Shown here: positions 47,467 to 59,066 of the stretch, one piece after another
How the letters are laid out: each line of letters opens with the position of its first letter
Numbering within the stretch: the first letter of the stretch is position 1
Assembly: GCA_030374805.1 (NCBI GenBank)
Contig: JARGSG010000241.1
Coordinates: 186,001-250,000, forward strand
Length of the DNA stretch: 64,000 nucleotides
Direction: 5' to 3'
Source: Gracilaria gracilis
Lineage: Eukaryota > Rhodophyta > Florideophyceae > Gracilariales > Gracilariaceae
Translations under genes and position numbers: made by a program
Notes under the pieces: model-generated
What the model saw: the letters and a program-made list of their open reading frames with translations, nothing else
Told to the model about the DNA's origin: nothing
Databases searched by the model: none

Positions 47467-49921
47467 CCTAGGGCTCACTTCGTATTTCATTACGTCATGG
47501 AACGTTCGAGAAGCGGAGAGACCCAAAACAGTAGCTCGGATGTTCTGGAGTTATACGGTGGAACAAGAGCAGTGACACTTTGTAGACGAATTCCAATCCG
47601 GTGAAAGTGGCGGTTTTCAGTGCCAAGAACAATGACAACAAGGTAAAATGGGAGCCATGCAGACCACCACAGCCATTGAAATTACAGTGAGCCGGTACAC
47701 GTATATTTTGTGGCGTTTTGGTACTTGTAACATTTCCCGCTCGTCGGGACATATTACAATTCTTCGCGGAAGCGTAAAACTCTTCTCCTTCTTGCCCATT
47801 CGAATAAATCTTATTCCCAGATGACACTGTCTGCGCTCGATAATTCCAGTGAATATAAGAAATGGAAGGTTCCCGACGAAGCGGACTATCCATTGACGAA
47901 GGTTATGGTTCCAAAAAGCACAAAAGCGATCATCCTAAGAAGCTCAGAAAATTTGAATGTAGTGTCCAAGACCATTCAAAAGTCGACTGCTACACCCTGA
48001 AACATAGCGCGGCTTGAAAGCAAAGAGATAGTGCGCAGAAGACGCTGGAGAGTCCGGAAGAGACGCTGGAGAGGTAGTGAACACAATCGGAATAAGGAGA
48101 ATGAGAAACAGCGGCTTCGGCATAAAAAACAGAGAAATTCCGAAAATTCTGAGTCAAAGGCGCGTAGATTTGAAAAATGTCGAGCTTGATACGCAAATGG
48201 TGGGAAGAAATCAAAGTCATACAAGCAGAAAAAAACAGCATCGAAGTGCAATTTTGAGCCGAATAACTGTGACAAGACCCCGTCAGATACGTCGGAGAAG
48301 GGCGGTTCTCGGTCCTGCAGTTACTCTTCAAACCGCTCCACAACTTCATTCCCTCACTCCGTTAAAGAGCCTTCCCATACTGGTATTGAATCTTTGCCAT
48401 CTGTTCCTGCACGGCTCCAATCACGGTGTACAGCTGAGAGTGAAAACGACTTGTACGAGATACGTGTCCAGACACACTCCTGCAATGTTTTGCATCATTT
48501 GTTGCTCCCAATTGATGAAGCAGAGATAGAAGAGGCAGGGGTGGAAATCTTCGACTTCATTGAGAAGGACGACTGTGATTCATAGCGTGGTAGTCGACAT
48601 GAGTGTTCCACAGTAGCTAAACCAGCATCCGGGCAAAACGATGATCAATCCCATACACCGATACTTCGTACAATGTCAGGACAACCTGGCCAATGTGACG
48701 TGGATGAAGATAGAGATCATCAACAATTTATAATGCAGGAGGTACCTATTATTGCAACCAAGACAACTAAAATTATGACTGAGCAAGATAACCAAGCACA
48801 GGAGTGTACCTGTGCTGCAGAACAGATCATGCTCGACGTGTTTGGCCCCGAGACCTCTGATGAAGAGATTGATCGAAGCACACATTGAAGGTGACGTGAT
48901 CGTGAACACGGGCACAAACGGCTATTTCGGGAGGTGCCAACGATATTTGGTGCCAACGACATGTGGTGCCATGAATGTAGAGCGCATCATACGAAAACCC
49001 GTCATGTTGTCGGGAGTTCGCAAGCAAGCAAGACCTCTCCATAATTGCTCCGGTGCTAATGAGCCTAGTACTAGCTCTGCAGATATGTGCCAATTTTCGC
49101 ACAGCATAGAGTGGTTCATAAAGCAACGGATTGCTCAAAGATGAGAAAACTTTCATTTCCAGGACCAGAACGATATAGAGCTATGGTTGAAGATCATGGT
49201 CGGTTGCATGGAGACAAACGGAGGGCAGTTCTTCATTTGGATTGCATAGAAGGCAATTATGATCGCCTTGATGAGGTATAAATGCACTCGAAGCAGCGGC
49301 GGCGGACTGAGCGTTTTGACAAGTTTCGTATTGCTCATACCCTCGAACCAACGCCGTTGGTGACGGCGTCACACTCATCTTACGCGTCTAGTTCGTGTCC
49401 AACTCGTGTTGTCTCATCTCCTTCACGGTATATTTCGTATCAGCAATTTTATCGAACCCAGCATTGGCGCCCTCGTCCTCGAATAATGTCAACTTGAGAC
49501 GCGTTGTGTTTTATTCCACCAGTATATCCTCTCCAGGTACGGAGAACAAGCGTTTTGCTTGCCTTGGTCCAATCGCCGCACCCACTCGCTCTAACACGCC
49601 CATGGCGATTGCATTGCGTCGCCCTCATGATACTTGCGTCGCCCTTACCACTTCCGTCGTTTGAATCGCACAAGATCACGCCCAGCTTTCACCAACAATC
49701 TACGACACGAGAAGTAGTTGTACTACAGACTTCCGCCATCCTTCTTTCTGCGAATCATAACCACAGTATCCAACCGATACAGCACTGTCCAGGAGTCCAA
49801 CTTGGGGTCATTTTCTACACTGGAATGAATCGTAGAGAACATGCGTTTCCCGTAGCTGTACGTTTCAGCCTTCTTGTTGAATATGCGACTGCATTGCACA
49901 CCCAGTCGACACTGTGTACCT
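47467..49921. other. Decayed sequence with unidentified coding remnants
   Basis: A plus-strand frame from about 48394 (LPSVPARLQSRC) continues past a TAG at 48583 to 48888 and is Asp/Glu-rich at its end (VFGPETSDEEID). Another runs from 49087 to 49497. Neither resembles a family I know. A TATAAAT box near 49277 and TGGCGCCCTCG at about 49465, the same primer-binding-like word seen in the copia leader at 60098, hint at an LTR remnant ending near 49463. This is low-confidence territory. Confidence 0.3.
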
Positions 49922-50383
49922 CTATCTTCCACAACCAGAGCCGTCAACAACAAGGGAGCGGAAACGAGAGCGGAAACGAGAGCGGTTTACGCTTTGCCGT
50001 AGCCAAAGCGCTAACAGGCGACTTGGCCTTTCGGATAAATCGCTGTTTGCCCATCGAGTGCTTGGTAGAGTCATAAAACGCCACCTGCGAAAGTGCTTTG
50101 CAAACTCAACGTCCCGTTCTTCCTTTCTAACGACTTTCGTTACTTCGAACACACGCCATAAAGGCCTTCTGACGCGCGTACCATCAATACGCACATACAC
50201 AGTAGGTACCTCTGATACTGTATTCTTCACGGGCACATGTGGTGCCCTCAAAGTATTCATTATTCTTGCATTCTTCATCTGACTAGCAGTACGGTTGACT
50301 ACCAAGCTATCCATGACAGCGGAAGTGCCACGACTTAAAGCCTCGTCGGCGAGCACATGCGTCTCTTCACGGAGATACAACAC
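49922..50383 (-). CDS. Unidentified protein fragment
   Basis: A 153-residue open frame: YLREETHVLADEALSRG, a middle part VPVKNTVSEVPTVYVRIDG, and a basic C-terminus containing NRSRFRSRFRS. Its codon use is GC-balanced like the neighbouring host gene pieces and it lies on the same strand as the kinase and zinc-finger pieces, so it may be another captured gene fragment. I do not recognise it. Confidence 0.3.
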   Translation of the reverse strand: MLYLREETHVLADEALSRGTSAVMDSLVVNRTASQMKNARIMNTLRAPHVPVKNTVSEVPTVYVRIDGTRVRRPLWRVFEVTKVVRKEERDVEFAKHFRRWRFMTLPSTRWANSDLSERPSRLLALWLRQSVNRSRFRSRFRSLVVDGSGCGR

Positions 50384-50425
50384 CGCATAATCTGCGCGCG
50401 AGCCTCAGTTTAAGAGCTTAGGGTT

Positions 50426-50690
50426 TTAGGGAAATAGGTCTTTCGGTTTGAAAGCTTTGCCATGCCACTTGTTAAGCACAGCAAAGTGGCCTTGGTCAGA
50501 AGCAGTATCGGAGGCGCGCTTGAACGAACGCGTGCCGACAAAGCGAACAGCACAGGTGGAGAATGTGGTCATGAGAGTAAACGGAATCTGTTTCCTGCGC
50601 TTGTGATCAGGTGCATCGTCATCATAGTGTCGAAAGCCTATCTTGATGTCCATGACGCACGGTTTGTGGATTACATGTACGCCATCTTTC
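50426..50690 (-). pseudogene. Inositol polyphosphate kinase fragment
   Basis: The frame contains HKPCVMDIKIGFRHYDDDA, which is the PxxxDxKxG signature of inositol polyphosphate kinases (IPMK/IP6K/IP3K family), followed by TLMTTFSTCAVRFVGTR and FAVLNKWHGKAFKPKDLF, matching the S/T-S-x-x-x-R-x-x-G and N-K-x-x-G-R-type segments of the family. These enzymes phosphorylate soluble inositol phosphates. Only about 85 residues around the substrate-binding core are present. The piece abuts the end of the ZNHIT2-like gene within a few bases and in a different frame, so it is a captured fragment rather than a gene. Confidence 0.65.
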
Positions 50691-51939
50691 TGCTTGCTTG
50701 CTTGATAATCTTGCGCCCTTTTGTGGCCCCAACCTGCGCGCCACTCGCCTGCAGCAGCGTTTGGCCGTACAACAAACAACGCGTGACCCAATCGGAGCAC
50801 CCTGCCAGAACAGCCGCTACGTCGTACAGAACAATGTACGCCAGTTCGCTTCCGCGCGATTTGGACGCTGTGCTAACACACGCGCGACACACTTGATCCA
50901 CTTTGCGATAGAGCACATCAGACGGTAGCACGGAAGAAAGTGACCACATTGTCTTGGCGGCATGAAAACAGTCAGACAGGCAGTCGCCGTCGTAGAGGCG
51001 GAGCGTGAGGAGGACTGAGTGCAGAACATCGATGACAGAATTGATGAAATGGGGCGACGCATTCCGCTGCGCCATTTGAGGCAATACCAGTAGATGCTCT
51101 CGCTTTGGAAGCGGGGGCAGCTCTGACAGCTGTTGCTCGTCGTGTTGGTCGGTGCACGTTGACACAATCCACCACGGGCGCCACAGCTTGAGCGAGTGCT
51201 GCAAAGTGTGGCGGGTGAGCTGATCGTAAAACTTGTCGGCGAGCGGCTGTGGCAGCCTTGAGAGGATTTGGTCATACATCAAGTGGCATTGCTCCATGTC
51301 ACGCACCAGTTGCTCGAGAGTGTGTTCAAGCTGTTGTTGTGGTGGGAGCGATTGAGAGTGTTGCGGGTGGGCGCTGCTGGTTGAACTGTGTGGCAGAGAA
51401 TCAGAATGGGGGCTATTTGTCACTTGATGGTGTTGAGATTGTTGTTGACGGCGTTGTTCAGAAAGCGCGCTCGAACGGTAGGCGCGCTCCATCAAAGAGT
51501 TGAAGACAGTAAATAACGCCTTCTTCTGCTTTTCGTGCAAGGAGTTGATGAACTGCTCCAGTACATGTGCATCATCGTTGTGTTGCTCATGTTGCTGAGA
51601 ATCAGAATCAGACTCAGACTAAGAATCAGATTCAGACTGAAAATCAGACTCAGACCCAGAAGTGTGCGAGTTGGTCAAGCGCTGCTCGAGGTGCGGGGCT
51701 TGTTCAGCAAACAGATGCAGGTCGGGGTCTCGTCGCAGTCGGTTGAGTAGGGCGTTGAAACGAGCTCTTTCAAGGTGCCATGCGGTTTTGCCTACCAGTT
51801 GGGCGGACGCTTGTTGTGAGAAAGCTTGCACGCATGACTGCGAATGGGCGCGGTAGCAGGGCACGGAACAATAGTGCGCCTGGCAGCGCTGGCACTTGTA
51901 TTGCGCGTCGTTCCGGCACCGAGCTACGCTGCAGTTCAT
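50671..51939 (-). pseudogene. ZNHIT2: HIT-type zinc-finger protein, ZNHIT2-like, with one in-frame stop
   Basis: Starts MNCSVARCRNDAQYKCQRC. The Cys/His spacing through HYCSVPCYRAHSQSC is a zf-HIT domain. After an acidic Ser/Glu/Asp repeat the frame continues with LHEKQKKALFTVFNSLMERA, a Gln/His-rich linker, LWRPWW, ASPHFINSVIDVLHSVLLTL, RLYDGDCLSDCF and AYIVLYDVAAVLAGC, all in the order of ZNHIT2, a factor linked in animals to the R2TP co-chaperone and U5 snRNP assembly. About 420 codons, near full length. A single TAG at 51619-51621 lies within the SESDS repeats and the frame is otherwise open. It ends at a TAA that coincides with the junction to the kinase fragment, so the true C-terminus is probably replaced. 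It lies inside a transposon insert, so it is a captured copy and not the host locus. Confidence 0.7.
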
Positions 51940-52060
51940 TATTGCTGCTCATATCATATCATACATATCATACCAACGTGCAGACTTGTAGATATATATG
52001 AAAACCAACAATCCGAGTGCAGCTATTAGACTTACAGTGTAAGACCTATGGTAGTGTACC
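51940..52060. other. Short AT-rich intergenic with ATATC tandem words
   Basis: Contains several copies of CATATCATA-like words (51951-51980) between divergent gene pieces. It is a possible promoter region of the captured segment. Confidence 0.3.
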
Positions 52061-52247
52061 ATGATGGTACTATACGGCGGCGCGCAACAACAATCCGACC
52101 GAGTCGCGCCAAGAACAACTCACATCGAGGGCGTCACAAACAACGGCGACTTCGTCAACACCATCCACCTCCGTTCCGAAAGCGGCGCCGAGGCGTTTGT
52201 TCTCACGCTGGGTGCACGGTTACTGGGTCTGCGCTTTTCACCGGACC
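52061..52247 (+). pseudogene. Aldose 1-epimerase-like N-terminal fragment
   Basis: MMVLYGGAQQQ, then VNTIHLRSESGAEAFVLTL and GARLLGLRFSPD. The pattern of a beta-strand with N-x-x-G, then L-T-x-G-A-x-L and a trailing PD is the N-terminus of galactose mutarotase (aldose 1-epimerase). Similarity ends abruptly at about 52247, at the edge of the insert, where gypsy sequence resumes. About 60 residues only, lacking all catalytic residues, so it is a truncated captured piece. A chance resemblance cannot be fully excluded. Confidence 0.5.
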
Positions 52248-52262
52248 CTAGAATCACACCAT

Positions 52263-54083
52263 TAACGTCTAAGAGATATGTTACCGGAATTTACCCCAAT
52301 GTGGGATGGATCTCTTGGTGAGATAAATACAACGGAACACCGAATTGATTTGCTACCGGACGCGCGACCCGTTTTGCAACCCTCTTACAGGGCAGGACCG
52401 AAGGCTCGGGAAGAAGAGCAGTTCCAAGTGGACAAGATGCTCCGCGTAGGCGTGATTGAGCGCGCTCAGTCACCCTGGGCGTCCCCAGTAGTACTGGAAA
52501 TCAAGGCCGACGGAACCTGGAGGTTCTGCGTCGACTACCGCCGGCTCAATGCCGTGACGATCAGGGACACGTACCCAATCTCTCGCATCGACGAGTGCAT
52601 CGATTCGCTCGGAGACGCAACCGTATTCACGGCATTGGACGCCAATTGTAGATATTGGCAAGTCTCCGTAAGGGAAAAAGATCGCGATAACACCACGTTT
52701 GTATGTCACTCTGGGTCTTTCCGCTTCAAGCGTATGCCGTTTGGTCTCACCAACGCCCCTGCTACATTTCAGCGTGCTATCGACATCCTGTTGAACCGCT
52801 TTAAGTGGCGGATGTGTCTAGTTTACCTAGATGACATAATTGTCTTCTCCAGTACTCTGGAAGATCATCTTACCCACGTAAGGGAGGTAATGACCACACT
52901 GCGTGACGCAGGAATTTCATTCGAGCTGAGGAGGTGTGAATTCTTCACAGACACCGTGAAGTACTTGGGCCACGTTATCCGTCCAGGACGGTTGTCGATC
53001 GAGGAAGCTCGAGTAAAGTCTCTCGGCAAGGCGAAGGAACTGCGAACCCAAACGGAATTTCGCTCCTTCTTGGGATTGGTCAACGTCTACCGACGGTTCG
53101 TCCCGAATTTTTCGGATATCGCGGCAGCCTTCAACGCACTACTACGAAAAGGCCAGCCACCGAAACTGGTACCCTACACGCCTGTCGAGACAGAGGCGTT
53201 TAACTCCTTGAAGGAGGCTGTCATATCTGCTCCGATTCTATCGTTGCCAAAACCCGGACTACCGTACTCCTTGGACACAGATTCGAGCAACTACCAAGTG
53301 GGTTGCGCTCTTTTCCAAACCACCCCAGAAGGGGAACGTAAGCCCATTGGTTACTGGTCGCGTTCGCTCAACGTTCATGAACGGAATTACTCCGTTTCGG
53401 AGAAAGAATGCCTCGCCGTTGTGTGGGCTCTAGCAACTCTTCGCCCATATCTTATGGGTGTGCACTTCACAGTCTACACGGACCATTCCTCGCTGAGGTT
53501 GTTAATGAACATCTCCGACCCGTCGGGACGCCTCATGCGGTGGAGGCTCCGCCTAGCGGAATTCGACTTTCAAGTCGTGTATAAGAAGGGAGCGCTGAAC
53601 ACGCAAGCCGATGCACTGTCGAGAATACCCACGAATGGGGAAGCCCTCTCCTCGGGAGACGATGAGATCCCTTGTTTCGTCGCTGACGAGGTGGACACGG
53701 AAGATCCGGAAGGTGAACTCGACATTTGGCCAGACGACTGGGAATTCGACGATGAATTGGACGAACTACTCGTGGCAAACGAGAACGGGGCTCACAAACC
53801 TCTACCGGGGAATTATGTCCCAGTAACACCGGAGAAAATGATCCGAGAACAGCATGGCGACCCGTTCTGCGCGAACATTCGTGCCCGTTTAAACGGTGGT
53901 GCGGTCCTCCCGTTTGAGGTCAACGATATCGGCTATCTCATAAGAATGGTCGAGTCTAACCCACAAGTGGTGGTCCCTCACATGCTGCAAACGCGGGTAC
54001 TCCAACTATTGCATTACGCGAAGCTGGGTGGCCAGGCAGGTGGAAGGAAGTTATACCTAACCCTGAGAATGGACTTCTACTGA
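52263..54083 (+). mobile_element. Gypsy reverse transcriptase and RNase H region
   Basis: Reverse transcriptase landmarks in order: ASPVVLEIKADGTWRFCVDY, LDANCRYWQV, MPFGLTNAPATFQRA and the active site VYLDDIIVFS (about 52820-52850). RNase H follows with SLDTDSSNYQVGCALFQ and VYTDHSSLRLL (53270-53500). Domain order and motifs are those of Ty3/gypsy. Most of this part is in one open frame. Confidence 0.9.
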
Positions 54084-54089
54084 ACCGCC

Positions 54090-54950
54090 ATGGCGGTCGA
54101 TTGCTACGCAACAGTGCGGCTCTGCACTGAGTGCGCGGAACCGGGTGAAGCTTCGGAACAACTCGAACAAGATGAGGCTATTCCCCGCAAGGCGCCTCTC
54201 GAGTTTCTCGCAATCGATATACTCGGACCCCTCCTGACGACCCGGAGAGGTCACAAGTTTTTGCTCGTAATAACGGATCGTTTCTCGAAACTGGTTCGGA
54301 CTGTCCCTCTGAAGAGGATCACCGCTTTCACGGTAGCTCAGGCCTTCGTGAAGCACTGGATTTTTGTCTACGGTCCGCCGGGTCAGGTACTCTCCGATAA
54401 CGGGAAACAGTTCGCATCGCGGTTTTTCCAGGATGTATGTCGCATCCTGGATGTAAAGAACCTGTTCACTACAACCTACCATCCGCAGTGTAATGGGCAA
54501 GTCGAACGGTTTAACCGGACGATGCTATCATCTCTCCGTTCTTACGTGGCCAATCACCCAAAGACATGGGACCTGTTCACTGACGCGCTGACGTTCGCGT
54601 ATAACACGCAGGTACATAGAATTACCGGTGTTTCACCGTTCGAGTTAGTACTCTCCCGTACCCTCCCGCCAGTGGCGTTGGAATCACAGCCTACGCTGGG
54701 TAATTACCCCTCTGTGGGTGACTACCGCCAGAAATGGAAGCAATGGCTATCCAAGTTGGTACCCGCCACTCGCCAATCCAAGGCGAGGGCCCAAGCCGCT
54801 TACAAGCGTGATTTCGATGCTCGCCTGCGAGGAAGTAACACACCGCCAGTTAAGGCGGGTACCTACGTCTTCGTACGGAAGAACACTATAACCCTGATAG
54901 GGAGAAACACCATAAGCTCTCGCTCGTATCGCATGGACCATTCAAGGTAA
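54090..54950 (+). mobile_element. Gypsy integrase region
   Basis: The zinc-binding end (CYATVRLCTECAE) is followed by the DDE core: AIDILGPLLTTRRG (first Asp), LSDNGKQFASRFF (second Asp), HPQCNGQVERFNRTM (Glu). A C-terminal region follows. Downstream frames to 56683 (proline-rich, no recognised domain) probably represent the pol 3' part and non-coding sequence. Confidence 0.88.
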
Positions 54951-56755
54951 TCTCCGTCGCGGAGGACACAGTGGTACTGGAAATCAAGGACGCGCATGAG
55001 CGGATCTCCGGCGATCGCGTGGTATTGGCCCCACCACCCTCGTCTGAGGTCGTGCTGGCACCTGCCAGCCCCGTGTCTACGGAATCAACAACCCCCGAAA
55101 CAATCGTGCTGAATCGCCCGCTGACTCTACCACACCCGAACCGGGGACTGTCAGATTTACCGATGGACTCGGATACACCGATGATATCGGAAAGCATTGC
55201 TGGCCAGAATGGCCATTCCTCTGTTCAGCCCGCTCGCGGAGATTCTATCCGCGTAGCGGAACGCTCTACCCCATCTCCCGCCGCTCCGCCTAAACAGGGG
55301 GAAAGGTCACTTCTGCTGAAGGTAATCCGCCGTCGCAACGGGAAGAAGACATCCGGGGTACACAGCAGGCCGCTGCCACACCAGAAATCCCGTCAGACAG
55401 GCCGCTGCAGGCGGAGGAGCGACACGCTGTAGCGAGCAGAACAACCACACCCTTGCCCAAGGCGAGTCGTGACCGTGTCCTGGTACCAGCTCAGCTAGGT
55501 TGTAAGGAACCAACCATACTGGGAACGGCTCCGAACAATCGGTCGCACGCGCCCACCACAACGGCGGACGCGGCGCTGAAACCCACCGCTGGACGCGGGA
55601 CGGCAACCCCGGTACAAAGGGAGGACGACACCGCAAGGCCACGCACGGTTGCGGAAGTTCCGAGTGTCTCAGTAGACCCTGGCATCGTTGCCAGACGGAA
55701 ACCGGTCACCCGGGATGATGTTCGCGTCATGGACGGCGAGGACACGCCATTCTAGGCGGAAATCTTCCAAGTAATGGGTGCCGCCTGCGCTGCACCCAGC
55801 ACTGCAGGAAGTCCCACCAGGAGCTCGGAGTCACCGGAAGTAACCGTTGGGAACGAATCGCCACGGCGCGGCCACTTGGCACGCGCCGGAAAGGACACCC
55901 TGTCCAGGGAGGCGAATCGCCCCACGGCGCCCCACGGCCACCGGTCAGTGAAGTCACGTGCAAGTACGGAGGGCGCGCGTGACGATGCACCACTCGCAGC
56001 GCAACGCGGGAAAGCCGCTACGAGCTCGTCGGAACCACCGTCAGTACGGGTTGAATCACGCAGACTTGCAGTTCGCCCCGAAGCACGCAGACTTGCGGTA
56101 CGCACACCGGAACACCCGCCTCCACGGAGGATCACCCGGTCACCCGCGACGAGCGTATCGACACCCGACTCGGGAAATTCCCCTTCGCAGGGCGATAAGC
56201 GCACAGCCGTGACGACGACCCGGCAAGGACGGCAGGTGTACTTAAAAGAGTAATTCGTCGACCGAATTGTCGGGCATTCCTGGAATCAGGAGGGTATACT
56301 ACGCTACCACGTCTATTGGTATGGGTATGATCCGGCTCAGGACACCGTCGAGCCGATCGAGCATCTCCCACGTTCGAAGGTGGTTCAGTATCACCGTCGA
56401 ACGGGAACAGCCCTACCAGCCACGCTGGGAAGTGCCCAAGTGGGATGAGGAGGAACCGTGGAAACGGGAAGAGCTGAAGATGAGGAGTACACGTCATGGA
56501 CGGGAAGGGATCTCCGCTCATGCGCTGATACTCCGACCATGGTCGTGCATAATGTTTCGCGAACATACCCGCAAGGTTTTTCACCCAGCTTGCTGGGCAT
56601 TACGTGGCAAACACGGTTCTCCCTGTCAGAAGGGTGTGCATTTCCGCGCGCACCGCGTGAAGGAGCCAGTTCACTACCGGTGACTACAAGAACGCGTCAT
56701 AGACGGAAGGAACCCACAAGCAGGTGGTTTTTATTGGTACTATTCGGACCCAGTC

Positions 56756-59010
56756 TTACTGGTCATGAACATTCCCCTCGTTCGGAGGCTGGCCACCGCC
56801 GAGGCGTTGCGCCAGGGTTTCTTGCATTGCGGATAGGTCGCCGGTCGCCGTATCGGCGCCGAGACCCACCTCTCGGAGGAACTGCGCGATGACGGCACCG
56901 GGATTCTCGCCCGTCTGGGGAGTATTCCCGGCAGCCACCGTGGAAGTCGGAACAGCCGAAGCTGACGTCGACGCCGCAGCAGCGGGCTCAGACTCCTGTG
57001 GGACAGGTTCTTCATTTTCCGGAGGAGTGCCGACAACCATCGCGTCGTCATCCTCGGCCGCCGGGTCGGATGCGTTGTCCAACATGGGTTCATTGTCCCC
57101 GCTGGAGCGGTAATAATCGTCCGAGTTGACGAACCCAATCGGATGACCGTCTGGGGTTTCCCTCGGAGCATTTCGGAGTTCGGCCGCTTCATCAGCGGAA
57201 ATCTCCCGTTGTTCCCACGGATCGAAGTACACGAAATCCCCCGCCAAGGCGGTATTGCGCCCCAGACCTGGGCCATGTCCACCGCCGCCGGTGAGCCGAC
57301 CACTCTGCCCGATCGGGACTGCTTTCCAGTCAATACTGTCGATATAGTCGAGTAACTCGAGGACTTCTTCGGCATTAGCCGGACCTCCAAGGGGGATGGT
57401 CATGTCTAGTTGACGGATACCGGCCCGCACGCGCGGAGGAAGGAACCACAGTCTGTACTGGTCGTAAGCCTCACTGAGGATGTACGCCGCAGCGCGGATG
57501 GCCCACTCGGTGACTACAACCGACCAAAGCTCGCTACGAGGATCCGTTAAGAAGTATGACCCTAAATAGGTGAACACCGAGGGCAGCTCTATGTAGCACC
57601 CCCGGCATGCCTCGAGCTGATCCCACCAGGTTGGAAGAGGGACGTACCGACCTTGTCGGTGAGCGGGAGCAATACGCTCCACCTCCACGTTTTGATACGG
57701 AACGAAGTACCTGAAACGGGAACGGAAGCGACGCTCGAAGCGGATGAATTCCTGAAGGAAGGAGGACCGGTAACGACGCGCGAGATAGCGGAATTCGGCC
57801 CGAATGATCGGTGCTTGCCAGCACAAGGCTTCCTACCGCACAACCGGGAATCCCCGCCAAGCGAAGGTCTCCAACGGCGAGAGCCGGTCGCAATAGCTCA
57901 TCCCTACAAGAAACTTTTGGAAAAAGGGGAGTGCAATTTGAGGTTGAATGGCACTCATGGATGATACATGGATGCAAAACGGACTTCATACGGAGCACGC
58001 ACAATCTGGGTTTGCCGCCTAATTTCGGGGTGTCAGAATGGAGGACGCTTGCTAGGCCGATTGAATGCATATGGAGTGCCAGCGATACACATTGCACTCC
58101 ATTCGCGCCCACATTGTTCGTGTTCAGCGCGCCGCCTGTCAAAATGCACTCCGCGCGCACTCACAATAATGAAATAAACTATTAAAAAAGTTGATCTGCC
58201 GCTGCAAGGGTGTCACATTGGAGCACGGAGGGAGTACAGATTGAGCTAAATTTGAAGGGCGAACACTGCAAAAATTAGCTTCACTTGCACTCCCCAAATT
58301 GCAAAAATTTCTTCTAAGGTCATCTCCCCGCGGGTGCGGTACTGCTTGACATCGAACCTCATTTCTTGCGGGATGAAGAACTCGAACGGAGCCCGGCTCT
58401 GCCATTGGTGTCCAATCCGCACCAGCGCGGCATGAGCCTAAGCTCGGGACTCGCCCGCGTAGCGGAGAACCTGGTGTGCAGGTATGGACACGCGTCGGTG
58501 CCAATCTCACGAAGTGGTGACGATAGCCGACAGGTCCCCGGGAAGGCGCTCTTTGCCGTCGACGTACTGATAAATCAGCTCTTCGTCGAACACCGAGATC
58601 GGGTGGAACCACGGCGCAAGCAAGAGTCGCATAGCCTGTTGCCGATTGTTCGGGTTGAGTCTCACGAGGGAGTCGTAGGACGGTCAATTGCCGCCCGCCC
58701 CGGAGCCGGTTGACGCCCCAACTTGGGAAGGGATCGCCACCGTCCCGGACGGTTGTCCATGGCTCGCTCCAGTCTGCTGCCCGCCTTGCGGTAAGGGCAT
58801 GGAATGGAAGCCGGTGAATCCCCCCGATTGGGGTTGCTGAGAGCCACTCATGGTGAGGTCGATGACAGGAGTCGGAGGAGCGTGGTAGTTGGTGACCGAG
58901 GTGTCGGGAAGAGATGCTGGAGCAAGGTCAACTGCGGATGCAGGAGTGTGCGTTGGTGGAGAACGAGAAGTTGCCGGCGAGCCGGGAGAGGGCGTGCTTT
59001 TATCCTCCAT
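56756..59010 (-). mobile_element. Antisense reading frame between gypsy integrase and 3' LTR
   Basis: On the strand opposite to gag-pol there is a long open stretch (57826-56756, 356 codons: WWDQLEACRGCYIELP, VVTEWAIRAAAYILSEAYDQ, then an acidic, Ser/Ala/Thr-rich tail). More reading frame lies upstream toward an ATG at about 59010 (MEDKSTPSPGSPATS) next to the purine tract. The region is interrupted, among other things by the MITE at 57926-58295. Codon composition is protein-like. I recognise no domain. Extra antisense frames at this place are known in some plant Ty3/gypsy families. Whether this is related is unknown. Confidence 0.5.
57926..58295. mobile_element. Small non-autonomous DNA transposon (MITE)
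   Basis: A 370-bp element with ends GGGGAGTGCAA and TTGCACTCCCC (11-bp perfect terminal inverted repeats extending imperfectly). GGAGTGC/GCACTCC words are repeated inside (near 58074, 58100, 58142). AT-rich, with no coding capacity. It lies within the antisense frame of the gypsy element. Target duplication was not resolved. Confidence 0.75.
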
Positions 59011-59053
59011 GGTTGCCGCCGTCGTTTCCCTCTGTGAGGTGATATTACCGCCT

Positions 59054-59066
59054 AAGGAGGGAGATA
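59054..59066 (+). promoter_or_regulatory. Gypsy polypurine tract
   Basis: AAGGAGGGAGATA directly abuts the 3' LTR, where the plus-strand primer of reverse transcription is expected. Confidence 0.85.

Larger units (their letters stand above)
40530..52262. other. 11.7-kb insert within the gypsy element (CACTA transposon and host gene pieces)
   Basis: Gypsy coding similarity stops about 40525 and resumes about 52263 (RDMLPEFTPMWDG). Between them nothing is retroviral-type. The insert contains CACTA/EnSpm genes, a fold-back MITE, and fragments of at least two and probably three host genes. The left edge is rich in ATGGCC/GGCCAT words (six or more between 40540 and 40680) that look like subterminal repeats. 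GACCCCTA at the left border and GGACCCTA at the right border may be remnants of a target duplication. I could not establish terminal inverted repeats, so whether this is one element or several is open. Confidence 0.65.

Noticed and set aside
50671-51939. ZNHIT2-like frame as the functional host gene
   Set aside because: It has an in-frame TAG, its end coincides with a junction to a kinase fragment, and it lies inside an insert within a retrotransposon. A captured copy is more likely.
40530-52262. Two separate gypsy elements flanking a native host locus
   Set aside because: The LTRs at 37173 and 59067 match each other and are bounded by the same TACGC duplication, so the flanking halves belong to one insertion and the middle was added later.
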